Shown in pieces: positions 35,310 through 43,441 of a stretch of DNA of 64,000 nt (its first letter is position 1; the number at the start of each line of letters is the position of its first letter). Source of the DNA: Pacificoceanicola sp049803835. GTDB taxonomy: Bacteria; Pseudomonadota; Alphaproteobacteria; Rhodobacterales; Rhodobacteraceae. The stretch covers positions 33,054 through 97,053 of the forward strand of contig NZ_JBNAGK010000018.1 in NCBI RefSeq assembly GCF_049803835.1, read 5' to 3'. The translations under genes and the position numbers were made by a program. A model generated the notes under the pieces. The model was not told the DNA's origin. It was given only the letters and a program-made list of their open reading frames with translations, and searched no databases.

Positions 35310-35747
35310 TCATCGCGAAGAACGATGAAGCTTGTCGGCGCGAGGCCTTCCAAGGCGGGCGGCGATGTCGGCCTCGCGCCGCTGGCCGGTATGCTCGGCG
35401 CTGGTGGGATCCGGCGTCGTGATGTCCGGAAAGATCTGCCGGACCCGCCGCGGTTCCTCCGTTGACGGGATCCGCCGGACGTCCACCGAACACAGCTGCA
35501 TCGCGATGCCCAGGGTTTCCAGCGACCATTTAGGATCGACCCGCTGCAGCGGGAGGCTGTCGCGGATGCCATCCTCCAGAAGGCTCTGCGGGATCATGGG
35601 CATCAGGGAGAGCCGGGTGTCATCGCCGGCCCCGAACCTGTCGCTCATCCGGGCCATGCGTACCTGAGGGCGCAGGGTGAACACGCTGCCATCGAGGCCA
35701 TGGCGGAAAAACCGCGCCACGAGATCTCCGGGCAGCGGCGGCGGCAT
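35310..35747 (-). CDS. Unrecognised protein, possibly a gene remnant
   Basis: I do not recognise this gene. The open frame extends up to 36005, but only the part from the ATG at 35747 shows the G/C-rich third positions of real genes in this window; upstream codons look random. The 145-residue product starts 'MPPPLPGDLVARFFRHGLDG', includes 'LMPMIPQSLLEDGIRD' and 'KWSLETLGIAMQLCSVDV', and ends 'RADKLHRSSR'. It has no signal peptide or membrane helix, and no convincing ribosome site precedes it. The sharp drop in codon bias at both ends suggests a truncated or shifted remnant of a longer gene between the galactoside locus and tRNA-Asn, a common place for insertions. Confidence 0.3.
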   Translation of the reverse strand: MPPPLPGDLVARFFRHGLDGSVFTLRPQVRMARMSDRFGAGDDTRLSLMPMIPQSLLEDGIRDSLPLQRVDPKWSLETLGIAMQLCSVDVRRIPSTEEPRRVRQIFPDITTPDPTSAEHTGQRREADIAARLGRPRADKLHRSSR

Positions 35748-36070
35748 GGATACGAAACTGTCGAACACCTGCGTCAGATGTCTGACCCAGGTAGGCGCAG
35801 GATTTTCGTTGTCGTCTCCAGCGGCAAGGAATTTGCGTTCACCGACGCAAAAAGTCCAGAAAGGCGGCAGCGGAAGTGGTAGTGGCCAGCCTTGCGGTGG
35901 CGATATCGGCAATTCCTCATGATGGCCTCGAGGGTTGTCCCGTCGTGGAACTGCAAGACACAGGGTGTGAGCCGCTTGTATCCCTTGTGTGTGCCAGGGC
36001 CGCACCCGAGGGAGAAAGTGAACGGAACTATTCTCCGTTTTCTTTCAGTATCAACTGGTTAGGTTGATTA
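35748..36070. other. Region before tRNA-Asn without a recognisable gene
   Basis: About 320 bases upstream of the remnant gene and next to the 3' end of tRNA-Asn. I see no family match, no terminator with a T-run and no clear copy of the tRNA 3' end that would mark an integrated element. Confidence 0.35.
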
Positions 36071-36145
36071 TGGCTCCGGCGGTAGGGATCGAACCTACGA
36101 CCAATTGATTAACAGTCAACTGCTCTACCGCTGAGCTACGCCGGA
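36071..36145 (-). tRNA. tRNA-Asn (anticodon GTT)
   Basis: On the minus strand a full 75-base cloverleaf reads TCCGGCG (acceptor), GCTC/GAGC (D stem), an anticodon arm with loop CTGTTAA, a T arm with TTCGATC, and the matching CGCCGGA followed by G and an encoded CCA. The GTT anticodon reads Asn codons. The poorly coding stretch on its 3' side (35.3-36.07 kb) makes it a possible integration site. Confidence 0.95.
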
Positions 36146-36225
36146 ACATGCGGGCTGTATAGCCATGTCGATTCCGGGCGGCAAGGGGGTTTGGTGACAA
36201 AATTTCGGAAATTTGGCATTCCCTT

Positions 36226-37143
36226 TCAATCCACGCGGAAGGTGGCGTCGTGGCGGAGGTCGGGCTCGGGGCTGACGAGGTTTTTTGACACAAGATCAAT
36301 AAGATGGCTCAGGACGTTGCGTTCGGCGGCCGGCAGGAGAGATGGTGGAGTTTCCGTATAGATCAGCTCGGCCAGTGTTCGGGCGGTGGCGGGGCCGGCC
36401 GTGAGGGCCTGCAGGATGGCGGCTTCGCGCCCTTTGCGGTGTGCGACCAGTTCGGCCAGGCGCTTGCCGGGGTCGGTGACCGGGGCGCCATGGCCGGGGA
36501 AGAAAGTCTGCCAGCGGCGTTGCTGCAACCGGTCCAGCGACGCCATGAAGTCCGTCAGGTCGCCGTCCGGCGGAGAGACCAGGGACGTCGCCCAGCCCAT
36601 CACGAGGTCACCTGAAAAGAGCGTCTCGCCGAGGGCAAAGCCGAGGTGGTTGGCCATGTGGCCCGGCGTGTGCAGCGCGGTCAGGGTCCAGCCATCGCCC
36701 TCGATCGCGGCACCGTCGGCCAGCACGATGTCGGGAACAAAAGCAGCGTCCACCCCTTCGCCGCCCCCGGCGAGGCCTTGCTCGGCGAGACGTGCCATGA
36801 TCGGGGACCGCCCGGCGTCGGCGCTGCCGAAGGCCAGGACAGGCGCGCCGGTGACCAAACCCAGCCGCCGTGCCAGGGGAGAGTGATCGAGATGCGCGTG
36901 GGTGACCAGCACATGTGTCACCTGCTGACCGGGAGTCACCGCGTCGAGGATGGCCTCGAGATGGCCTGCGTCATCCGGTCCCGGGTCGATCACCGCGAGC
37001 CCGGAACCTGCGCCGACAAGGTAGGTGTTGGTCCCGCGAAAGGTCATCGGCGAGGGGTTCGGCGCAAGGATCCGGCGCACGCCCGGGGCGACGGTCTCGG
37101 ATACACCCGGGACCGGACGGAACTCCGGCTGAGGATCGGTCAT
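36226..37143 (-). CDS. MBL-fold metallo-hydrolase with winged-helix tail
   Basis: A 305-residue metallo-beta-lactamase fold protein of the LACTB2/glyoxalase-II-like group. Metal ligands are visible: 'LVTHAHLDHSPLARR' gives the H-x-H-x-D-H motif, the next His is in 'ALHTPGHMANHLGF', the bridging Asp in 'LFSGDLVMGWA', and the last His in 'FFPGHGAPV'. The C-terminal ~80 residues ('LAELVAHRKGREAAILQAL', 'LAELIYTETPPSLLPAAERNVLSHLIDL') form the small helical domain common to this subgroup. AAAAGG precedes the ATG. Substrate is unknown; relatives act as thioesterases or nucleases. It is divergent from the histidine kinase gene at 37302. Confidence 0.88.
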   Translation of the reverse strand: MTDPQPEFRPVPGVSETVAPGVRRILAPNPSPMTFRGTNTYLVGAGSGLAVIDPGPDDAGHLEAILDAVTPGQQVTHVLVTHAHLDHSPLARRLGLVTGAPVLAFGSADAGRSPIMARLAEQGLAGGGEGVDAAFVPDIVLADGAAIEGDGWTLTALHTPGHMANHLGFALGETLFSGDLVMGWATSLVSPPDGDLTDFMASLDRLQQRRWQTFFPGHGAPVTDPGKRLAELVAHRKGREAAILQALTAGPATARTLAELIYTETPPSLLPAAERNVLSHLIDLVSKNLVSPEPDLRHDATFRVD

Positions 37144-37301
37144 GGCAGGCTACCTTTTCGCGGCTGGCACAGCTTCGCCACCCGGAGTAAAGCGTTTCGG
37201 GGAAAACCTGAAACGCAAATGTGCGGGCCGCTCGTCGGAGTGGGGGCACCTTGTGACCAAGAGTGTTTCAGGTCCGAGGCGAAACACGGTAGGCTTGCTC
37301 C

Positions 37302-38594
37302 ATGTCTTTCGAATGGCTCAAACGCTACATGCCGCGCAGCCTTTACGGGCGTGCGGCGCTGATCCTCGTTCTGCCCGTCGTCACCTTGCAACTGGTGGTG
37401 TCTGTGGTCTTCGTCCAGCGCCATTTCGAGGGCGTCACCGTGCAGTTGAGCCGCGAGCTGGCGCGTTCCGTCAACCTCGCCATCGACGAAGCGCAGGCGG
37501 GCAGGGACCTCGCTCAGGCGCTTGACCTCGTGGTGGAAGAGATCCCGCCTGACGCGCTGCCCGCCGGGGACCTGCGGCGCTGGTACGACTTCACCGGCAT
37601 CGTGGTCGTGCGGACCCTGCAATCGCGTGTGACCGGGCTGACCCACGTGGCGCTGCCGAATGACCGGGATGTCATGCTCTACGTCTCGCGCGGCGATACG
37701 GTCTACGAGGTCGCCTTCGGGCGCGGGCGCGTATCGGCCAGCAATCCGCACCAGCTTCTGGTGAACATGGTGTTCTTCGGCCTGGTGATGACGGTAATCG
37801 CCTTCCTCTACCTGCGTAACCAGTTGCGGCCGATCACGCGGCTGGCGCGGGCGGCGGAGGCGTTCGGGCGCGGGCGCACGGTGCCGTATTCGCCCTCGGG
37901 CGCCATCGAGGTTCGGGCCGCGGGACATGCTTTCCTCGACATGCGGGCCCGGATCGAGCGGCAGATCGAGCAGCGCACCATGATGCTGTCCGGGGTGAGC
38001 CACGATCTGCGCACGCCGCTGACGCGGATGCGTCTCGGCCTGTCGCTGCTGGACGATGCCGACCGCGAGCCGCTGGAGCGCGACGTGGAGGACATGCAGC
38101 AACTCGTCGATGCCTTCCTCGAATTCGCCCGGGGCGACGCGGAGTCCGCGGCGGTGGAAGAGACCGATCCGGTGGCGTTGGTCCGGTCCGTGGCCGAGGC
38201 GGCGCAGCGTGTGGGCCAGCCGGTGTGCGTCGTCGAGAGCATCGGGGAGGGCAGCTTTCCGCTGCGGCCCCGGGCGCTCCGTCGGGCGATCGAGAACCTT
38301 GCCGGGAATGCCATCCGCTATGGCTCGCGGTGCGAGCTTTCGGTGATGATCACCGGAAAATCGCTGCGCATCCGGGTCGAGGATGACGGGCCGGGCATCG
38401 CACCGGAGGACCGGGAGCGGGCGGTGCGGCCTTTCGTGCGGCTCGATCCGGCGCGCAATCAGGACAAGGGTCCGGGGGTGGGGCTCGGGCTCGCCATCGC
38501 GGCGGACATCGCGCGGGCGCATGGCGGGGTGCTGCGGCTGGGAGAGAGCGAGACGCTGGGCGGCCTGCGGGCCGACATCGTGATCGCGCTCTAG
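37302..38594 (+). CDS. EnvZ-like sensor histidine kinase, orphan
   Basis: A 430-residue inner-membrane sensor kinase. One helix lies near residues 15-40 ('AALILVLPVVTLQLVVSVVFVQ'), a periplasmic loop of about 120 residues follows, and a second helix at ~150 ('LVNMVFFGLVMTVIAFLYL') leads to a HAMP segment. The phospho-acceptor is in 'SGVSHDLRTPLTRMRLGLSLLDD', and the ATP domain has 'IENLAGNAIRYG', 'VEDDGPGIAPEDRERA' and 'GVGLGLAIAADIARAHGG'. This layout is that of EnvZ/RisS kinases, whose response-regulator gene is usually adjacent; none is next to it here, so its partner must be elsewhere. No strong ribosome site precedes the ATG. A long tail-to-tail gap separates it from the next gene. Confidence 0.88.
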   Translation: MSFEWLKRYMPRSLYGRAALILVLPVVTLQLVVSVVFVQRHFEGVTVQLSRELARSVNLAIDEAQAGRDLAQALDLVVEEIPPDALPAGDLRRWYDFTGIVVVRTLQSRVTGLTHVALPNDRDVMLYVSRGDTVYEVAFGRGRVSASNPHQLLVNMVFFGLVMTVIAFLYLRNQLRPITRLARAAEAFGRGRTVPYSPSGAIEVRAAGHAFLDMRARIERQIEQRTMMLSGVSHDLRTPLTRMRLGLSLLDDADREPLERDVEDMQQLVDAFLEFARGDAESAAVEETDPVALVRSVAEAAQRVGQPVCVVESIGEGSFPLRPRALRRAIENLAGNAIRYGSRCELSVMITGKSLRIRVEDDGPGIAPEDRERAVRPFVRLDPARNQDKGPGVGLGLAIAADIARAHGGVLRLGESETLGGLRADIVIAL

Positions 38595-38762
38595 GCGGAC
38601 GTGCGCCGCGGCTTCGGCAGGGTTCTCCTAAAATTCAACCGGATGTTCATCTTTCTGCCCCATACCCACCACGGTTTGGGGCATTGGGCCACGCAGGATC
38701 GGACCGTGGCGCCGGGCCTCGGTCCCGCCCACACCCCTGGCTTGAAACACGGAGAGTCCTTC

Positions 38763-39041
38763 ATGAGCTTCACTGCCCTTGCCGCCGCCGCCACGCTCGG
38801 CCTCGTCTCGCTGCCCGCCTCGGATCTGCGCATGCCGAAGGAGCTGATGCTGGCGCAGGCGGCGCCCTACATCAGCACGCAGGGTGTGGTTGTCCCGCAG
38901 GGCGATTATCGCACGTTGTCCAACGGATGCACCTATCGCCGCACGCAGGCGCCGGGGTATCCGCCGCGCTGGATCCTGATCATCAACCCGACGCGCATCG
39001 GCCTTCCCGCTCCGCGCGGGCGCTGCAGCGGCATGCTGTAG
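38763..39041 (+). CDS. Small exported protein of unknown function
   Basis: A 92-residue protein. The start at 38763 is chosen for GGAGAG eight bases upstream; an open frame extends 54 codons further up without a ribosome site. It begins with a weak signal-like stretch ('SFTALAAAATLGLVSLPASDL'), so export is likely though not certain. The rest contains 'SNGCTYRRTQAPGYPPRWILIINPTRIG' with two Cys residues (the second in 'RGRCSGML'), which could form one disulfide. I do not recognise the family beyond small secreted proteins common in Rhodobacteraceae. It converges on the hybrid kinase with two bases between the stops. Confidence 0.65.
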   Translation: MSFTALAAAATLGLVSLPASDLRMPKELMLAQAAPYISTQGVVVPQGDYRTLSNGCTYRRTQAPGYPPRWILIINPTRIGLPAPRGRCSGML

Positions 39042-39043
39042 GT

Positions 39044-41251
39044 TCAGGTCATCAGGCTGGCGGCTGTCTCCAGCAGGCTGCTGAGACGCTGCCGGTCGAT
39101 CGGCTTCTGCAGGAAGGTGACACCGGCCTCCTCGCAGGCCTCCGCCAGTTCCGGTGCGCGGTCGGCGGAGATGATGGCGCAGGGTCGCGGGCCAAGCGTC
39201 GCGGCGATCTCGCGATAGAGATCGAGCCCGGACGCCCCGCTTCCAAGCTGGTAGTCGAGCACCATGGCGTCCGGCGCGATCTCCAGATCGTCCAGCAGGG
39301 CCAGCGCCGAGCCGGCGTCCTCCGCCTCGATCACGTGCACGCCCCAGCTTTCCATCAGGACGGTGATCGCCCGCCGCATCTGCGGATCGTTTTCCACCAG
39401 CAGGGTGATCATTCCCGCCTGGCTGAGCGACACCGGGCGCGGCATGCGCGGGGCCTTCACGCCGCGCGGCACGGGTTGGCCCGCGAGCGGCAGGTTGACC
39501 ATGAAACAGCTGCCTTTGCCGGGCTGCGACCAAAGCCCGATGGGATGGCCGAGCCGCGCACAGGCACGCTCGACGATGGCAAGCCCGAGGCCCAGGCCGT
39601 CGTTGTCCGATGCTGTGTCGTCGAGCCGTTTGAATTCCTCGAAGATGCTGTTCTGATCCTCCTCGGCGATGCCTGGGCCGGTGTCCCAGACCTCGACCCG
39701 CGCGGTGCCCGCGCGGCGGCGGACGCCCACAAGAACCCGCCCGCTCTCCGTATAGCGGATGGCGTTCCCGAGGAGGTTCTGCACGATGCGCCGCAGGTAG
39801 GCCGGATCGCTCTCGACACTGAGGGAACAGTCGACCAGCGTCAGTGCCAGCCCCTTCTTCTGCGCCAGCACCTCCATTTCGTCCACCAGCGGGCGCAGGA
39901 TGTCGTGCAGGGACACGGCACCGACGTCGAAATTCACCCCCTCGCCATCGAGCTTGGAGATGTCCAGAAGCGCGTCGATGATCGCCTCTGCGCTGTTCAG
40001 CGCGCTCTCCGTCTTGGCCAGAACCGCGCTTTCATGCGCGTCGGAGCAGCGGTCTGCGAGGGAGGCGATGTAGAGTTTCGCGGCCGACAGCGGCTGCAGC
40101 AGGTCATGGCTGGCCGCCGCGACGAAGCGGGACTTCGAGGCGTTGGCCCGCTCGGCGGCTGAGAGCGCGTCCTCCAGTTCCAGCGTCCGCTCCATCACCC
40201 GCTGTTCGAGGATCTCGTTGAGTTCATGCAGCTTCTGCGCCGCCTCGCGCTCCGTCGTCACGTCGGTGACGGAGATCACGAAGCCGCCGTCGGGCATGCC
40301 GCGCGCGAAGATCTGCAACGTCATGCTGCCGCGCCGGCGGATCTCGAAACTGACCGGTGGGCGCGGGCCATCCTGCCGCGCCCATTGAGCGAAGGCCTCG
40401 CGCTTCAGCCCGCGGGTGAAGACTATATCCTCGCCCAGCTGCTCCATAAGCAAAAAGAAAGACGCGCCCAGCTGCATGCGCCGGGCGGGCAGGGCGAGCA
40501 GGGTGCCGATCTTGTCGTTCCAGCCCACCAGCCGCGCCTTCTCGTCGAAGATGCCGACGCCCTGGTTCAGGTGGTCGAGCGTGGCGCGGATCATGCGGGT
40601 CTGCTTGTCACGCAGCTTGGTGCGCTCCTGCCGCTCCAGCCGGATGATGTCGGTCACGTCGGTCTGCAGGACCACGGTGCCGCCATTCGCCGTGCGGTGC
40701 TCCGACACCTGAAGCCAGCGGTCATGCGCCAACTGCACGTTGAACATGACGTGCCGGTCTTCGTGCCGCCGCATGCGTTTTTCGGCCCATGCATCGGGCG
40801 AGAGCCCATCCGGCAGCGCGAGGTAGCGCGAGCGGCTGACGCGGCCGACATAATTCGCGAAGGGCAGGCCAGGGCGCAGGTCGAGCACGGTATCGCGGAA
40901 ATCCCGGCAGAAGCGCGAGTTGCACATGACAAGCAGTTCGGCGCTGTCGAACAGGGCGAATCCTTCGGACACGGTCTCGATGGCATCCGCGAGGTTGCGC
41001 CGCGCGGCCTCGGTTTCCTGGTTGGCCTGGGCCAGCTGCGCGTTCGATTCGTGCAGCAGGTTGAGCGTGCGTTCAAGCTCCAGAGTCCGCTCCCGCACCC
41101 GCTTTTCCAGCAGCGCCGCCCGCTCGAACTGCTCGTAAGCCGCCCCGGAGGGTGCGCCGCCGTATTCGACGCGCTTGATCAACGACTCGGCGATCTTGAT
41201 CAGCTTGGCGTTCTGGCGATCGAGGGGATCGTTCGGGTCAACGAGGCTCAC
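39044..41251 (-). CDS. NahK-like PAS hybrid histidine kinase
   Basis: A 735-residue cytoplasmic hybrid kinase. After a coiled coil (~40-90) there are two PAS domains (~90-205 and ~222-335), a second coiled coil, a phospho-acceptor with His382 in 'AAASHDLLQPLSAAKLYIASL', an ATP domain ('LGNAIRYTESG', 'DTGPGIAEEDQ', 'GLGLGLAIVERACARLG') and a C-terminal receiver with its Asp in 'AMVLDYQLG' and Lys in 'FLQKPIDR'. The 'SHDLLQPL' motif and PAS layout are those of the NahK/ErcS' kinases of pseudomonads. It is six bases after the FIST gene and in one operon with a NarL-type regulator, which matches the NosP-NahK nitric-oxide pathway. Whether it senses NO through the FIST protein here is inference. 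Confidence 0.88.
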   Translation of the reverse strand: MSLVDPNDPLDRQNAKLIKIAESLIKRVEYGGAPSGAAYEQFERAALLEKRVRERTLELERTLNLLHESNAQLAQANQETEAARRNLADAIETVSEGFALFDSAELLVMCNSRFCRDFRDTVLDLRPGLPFANYVGRVSRSRYLALPDGLSPDAWAEKRMRRHEDRHVMFNVQLAHDRWLQVSEHRTANGGTVVLQTDVTDIIRLERQERTKLRDKQTRMIRATLDHLNQGVGIFDEKARLVGWNDKIGTLLALPARRMQLGASFFLLMEQLGEDIVFTRGLKREAFAQWARQDGPRPPVSFEIRRRGSMTLQIFARGMPDGGFVISVTDVTTEREAAQKLHELNEILEQRVMERTLELEDALSAAERANASKSRFVAAASHDLLQPLSAAKLYIASLADRCSDAHESAVLAKTESALNSAEAIIDALLDISKLDGEGVNFDVGAVSLHDILRPLVDEMEVLAQKKGLALTLVDCSLSVESDPAYLRRIVQNLLGNAIRYTESGRVLVGVRRRAGTARVEVWDTGPGIAEEDQNSIFEEFKRLDDTASDNDGLGLGLAIVERACARLGHPIGLWSQPGKGSCFMVNLPLAGQPVPRGVKAPRMPRPVSLSQAGMITLLVENDPQMRRAITVLMESWGVHVIEAEDAGSALALLDDLEIAPDAMVLDYQLGSGASGLDLYREIAATLGPRPCAIISADRAPELAEACEEAGVTFLQKPIDRQRLSSLLETAASLMT

Positions 41252-41257
41252 GACTGT

Positions 41258-42451
41258 CTACTCGTCCTCGGGAGCGGGGTAGATCGCCACCCCGGTCAGT
41301 GTCTGGTTGACGTGCAACGCGCCGATCTGTTCGCCGTAGGTGGAGAACCCGACGACGTTGTGGCGCACGAGGATGTCGGAGATTTCGCGGCTTTTCTGGT
41401 GCTGGGTGCTCTCGATCCGCCGCAGCAGACAATCGCAGGCGAGGATATGGTCGGGCTTGCCGTCCGCCTCCATCGCGCTCAGCCGTTCCTCCAGGTGTTC
41501 GACGATGTCCCGGTGGTCGGCGAGGCTGAGCACCATGCCCTCGTCGATGGCGGAGAAGAAGACCAGGTCGCCATTGTCGTCCACCCGCTGGATGGAACGG
41601 ACATGATGGGTATCGCCGAGCCGCACGACAACCGGATGCGCGGCAAAGGTGAACGGGGACAGCTGGTGCGGATCCTTGCCCAGCAGCCGGGCATATTCCT
41701 TGGCGGCGGGTTCGGCGTTCAGCTCCTGCACCACGCGGCGGCCGGGATCGGCGGCGGTGACAACCATGCGGGTCTCGCCCGGCACCATGTGATCGAGGCT
41801 GAACACCCGCACCGGGCAGCGCGAGCGCACCAGCGCCAGCAGCGCCGCGTTCTGCCGGATCGTGCCGTTGCGCGACAGGAATGTGGCGTGGAAGTTCTCG
41901 CCATCCCCCGCGGAGCCGCCGAACAGCGGCGTCGGGCCGAGACCGGCGGTCAGCACGGAGGTCAGGTGCTCTTCCTGCAGCGACAGCCCGTCGACCATCA
42001 GGAAAGCGAACTCCGAGGCCATCTCGGGCGCGCGCTGGTTCAGCGTCATGCGCTCCTGGATCAGCCGGTCGATGAGCGCCTGTTCGTCGAGGTTTCCAAG
42101 GTCGGTGATGGCGAAGGTGCTGGTGGTGAAATGGCTGGCCGGAAAGCCGATGGCGATGATCTGCCCGTCCTCGTAACCGTTCTTGCCCAGTTCTCCGGCG
42201 GTGGTACAGGCCAGTACATCCGCCCCGCCAAAGGCGCGGTGGGCATTGCGGGTCAGCCCCGCGAAATCCGCATCGGGAGAGGCAAACAGGCAGACCAGCG
42301 AAAACGGCCCCGGGCCCAGTCGCATGGCCAGCGTTCCGGCCCTGTCGGGCCCTGTGCATGAGGCCTGGGCCACGCTCAGCGTCGTCCCGGACCCGGTCTC
42401 CTCCCGTGCGGAGCCTGTCTGTGCTCCGTCCAAATCCCTGACCTTCCCCAA
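41258..42451 (-). CDS. FIST domain protein (NosP-like)
   Basis: A protein of up to 397 residues with FIST_N and FIST_C domains. FIST_N is seen in 'GPFSLVCLFASPDADFAGL', 'ADVLACTTAGELGKNGYEDGQIIAIGF'; FIST_C in 'TPLFGGSAGDGENFHATFLSRNG', 'HPVVVRLGDTHHVRSIQRVDDNGDLVFFSAIDEGMVL', 'LACDCLLRRIESTQHQ' and 'VVGFSTYGEQIGALHVNQTLTGVAIY'. Some FIST proteins (NosP) bind haem and NO and control an adjacent NahK-type kinase; others have unknown ligands. The gene sits between exactly such a kinase and a NarL-type regulator. The start is uncertain: the first in-frame start is a TTG at 42451 without a strong ribosome site, and a later TTG near 42433 has GGGGAAGG upstream. Haem binding cannot be proven from sequence alone. 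Confidence 0.85.
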   Translation of the reverse strand: MGKVRDLDGAQTGSAREETGSGTTLSVAQASCTGPDRAGTLAMRLGPGPFSLVCLFASPDADFAGLTRNAHRAFGGADVLACTTAGELGKNGYEDGQIIAIGFPASHFTTSTFAITDLGNLDEQALIDRLIQERMTLNQRAPEMASEFAFLMVDGLSLQEEHLTSVLTAGLGPTPLFGGSAGDGENFHATFLSRNGTIRQNAALLALVRSRCPVRVFSLDHMVPGETRMVVTAADPGRRVVQELNAEPAAKEYARLLGKDPHQLSPFTFAAHPVVVRLGDTHHVRSIQRVDDNGDLVFFSAIDEGMVLSLADHRDIVEHLEERLSAMEADGKPDHILACDCLLRRIESTQHQKSREISDILVRHNVVGFSTYGEQIGALHVNQTLTGVAIYPAPEDE

Positions 42452-42481
42452 AGGTTCAAAGTGGTCCGAACGATACCGGGC

Positions 42482-43177
42482 TTACTCGCCGGTTGGCAAG
42501 ACCCGGTTGAACCGCGCCTCCTGGGCCACCAGCACCGCCTGGGTCCGGCTGTGCACGCCGAGCTTGCGCATGATCGCGGTGACATGCGCCTTCACCGTGG
42601 TTTCGGCGATGGAGAGGTCATAGGCGATCTGCTTGTTCAGCTTGCCTTCGCAGATCAGGTGCAGGATGCGGGCCTGCTGGTTGGTCAGGCTGGCGAGGCG
42701 GACAAGCGCGTCGTCCTTGGCCGGCTCCTTGCCCGCCTGCGGGTCGATGTAACCGTCCGGCACGAAGGCCTGCCCCTTTGCCACCGCCTCGAAGGCGCGG
42801 CGGAAGACCGAGCGTTGCGAGTGTTTCGGCACGAAGGCATCGGCCCCGGCCTTCAGCGCGTGGCTGATCATGGAATTGTCCGCCATGGAGGAGGCAATGA
42901 TGATCGGCGCTTTCGGCGCGGCATTGCGCAGCCGCACGAGACCGTCGAGGCCGTTCACGTCCGGCAGGTTCAGGTCCAGCACGATCACCCCGATCCCCGG
43001 CTCCTGCGCGATTACTTCCAACGCCTTCTCGAGCGTGCCCGCGCTGCGGATCTCCTCGAAATCGGCGATGGACTGCAGCGTCAGCGTGAGCGCATCGCAG
43101 AACAGCGGGTGATCGTCCACGACAAGCGCCGTGGTCTGGCCGTCTTGCAGGAATGAGGTCTCCGGTTCGGTCATCAC
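42482..43177 (-). CDS. NarL/LuxR-type response regulator
   Basis: A 231-residue two-domain regulator. The receiver (~15-130) has its acidic pocket in 'ALVVDDHPLF', the phospho-acceptor Asp in 'VIVLDLNLPDVNG' and the Lys in 'DAFVPKHSQ'. The DNA-binding domain (~165-220) is a LuxR-type helix-turn-helix: 'LTNQQARILHLICEGKLNKQIAYDLSIAETTVKAHVTAIMRKLGVHSRTQAVLVAQ'. It starts with GTG at 43177 or the next codon, ATG at 43174; GGAGG fits either. It is the first gene of the regulator-FIST-kinase operon and is the probable target of the hybrid kinase. The same trio, with a FIST protein, is found in other proteobacteria with NahK-like kinases. Confidence 0.9.
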   Translation of the reverse strand: MMTEPETSFLQDGQTTALVVDDHPLFCDALTLTLQSIADFEEIRSAGTLEKALEVIAQEPGIGVIVLDLNLPDVNGLDGLVRLRNAAPKAPIIIASSMADNSMISHALKAGADAFVPKHSQRSVFRRAFEAVAKGQAFVPDGYIDPQAGKEPAKDDALVRLASLTNQQARILHLICEGKLNKQIAYDLSIAETTVKAHVTAIMRKLGVHSRTQAVLVAQEARFNRVLPTGE

Positions 43178-43291
43178 GTTGTCTTTCCTCCCGATGACCC
43201 CACCATAGATTGCGGCGGGGCCAAGGGAACTAGGCGAAAAGTACTACGGCATCCGCCGCACGTGGTTGATCGCACCGTCGCGCGTGCCGGA

Positions 43292-43408
43292 TCACATCCA
43301 GTCCGACACCCGCCGCGCCCCGTTCGAGATGTCTTCGCCCACGCCTTCGATGGTGGCACAACCGGCCAAAGAAATGGCCAGCGCCAGCAACAGCACCGCT
43401 CGTTTCAT
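43292..43408 (-). CDS. Entericidin A/B family lipoprotein
   Basis: A 38-residue product too short for usual gene calling: 'MKRAVLLLALAISLAGC' followed by 'ATIEGVGEDISNGARRVSDWM'. The lipobox 'LAGC' places the mature Cys at position 17, and 'T-I-x-G-x-G-x-D' is the entericidin signature. GAGG stands five bases before the ATG, which supports a real gene. E. coli EcnA/EcnB are small lipoproteins described as a toxin/antidote pair linked to cell lysis in starved cells; only one such gene is seen here, and in most bacteria the family's role is unclear. It lies 33 bases downstream of the peptide-binding protein gene and on the same strand, so the two may share a transcript. Confidence 0.85.
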   Translation of the reverse strand: MKRAVLLLALAISLAGCATIEGVGEDISNGARRVSDWM

Positions 43409-43441
43409 GTCTGCCTCTGTGTTTTTCTTGTCCGTGAGGGC

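Noticed and set aside
34823..35572. A 249-codon minus-strand frame covering the end of GH42 and the region beyond.
   Set aside because: No known motif, no ribosome site, and it overlaps the coding end of GH42; codon use does not support it.
36283..36297. TTGACACAAGATCAA, similar to an FNR box.
   Set aside because: The half-sites are five bases apart instead of four, and the site lies inside the coding end of the metallo-hydrolase gene.
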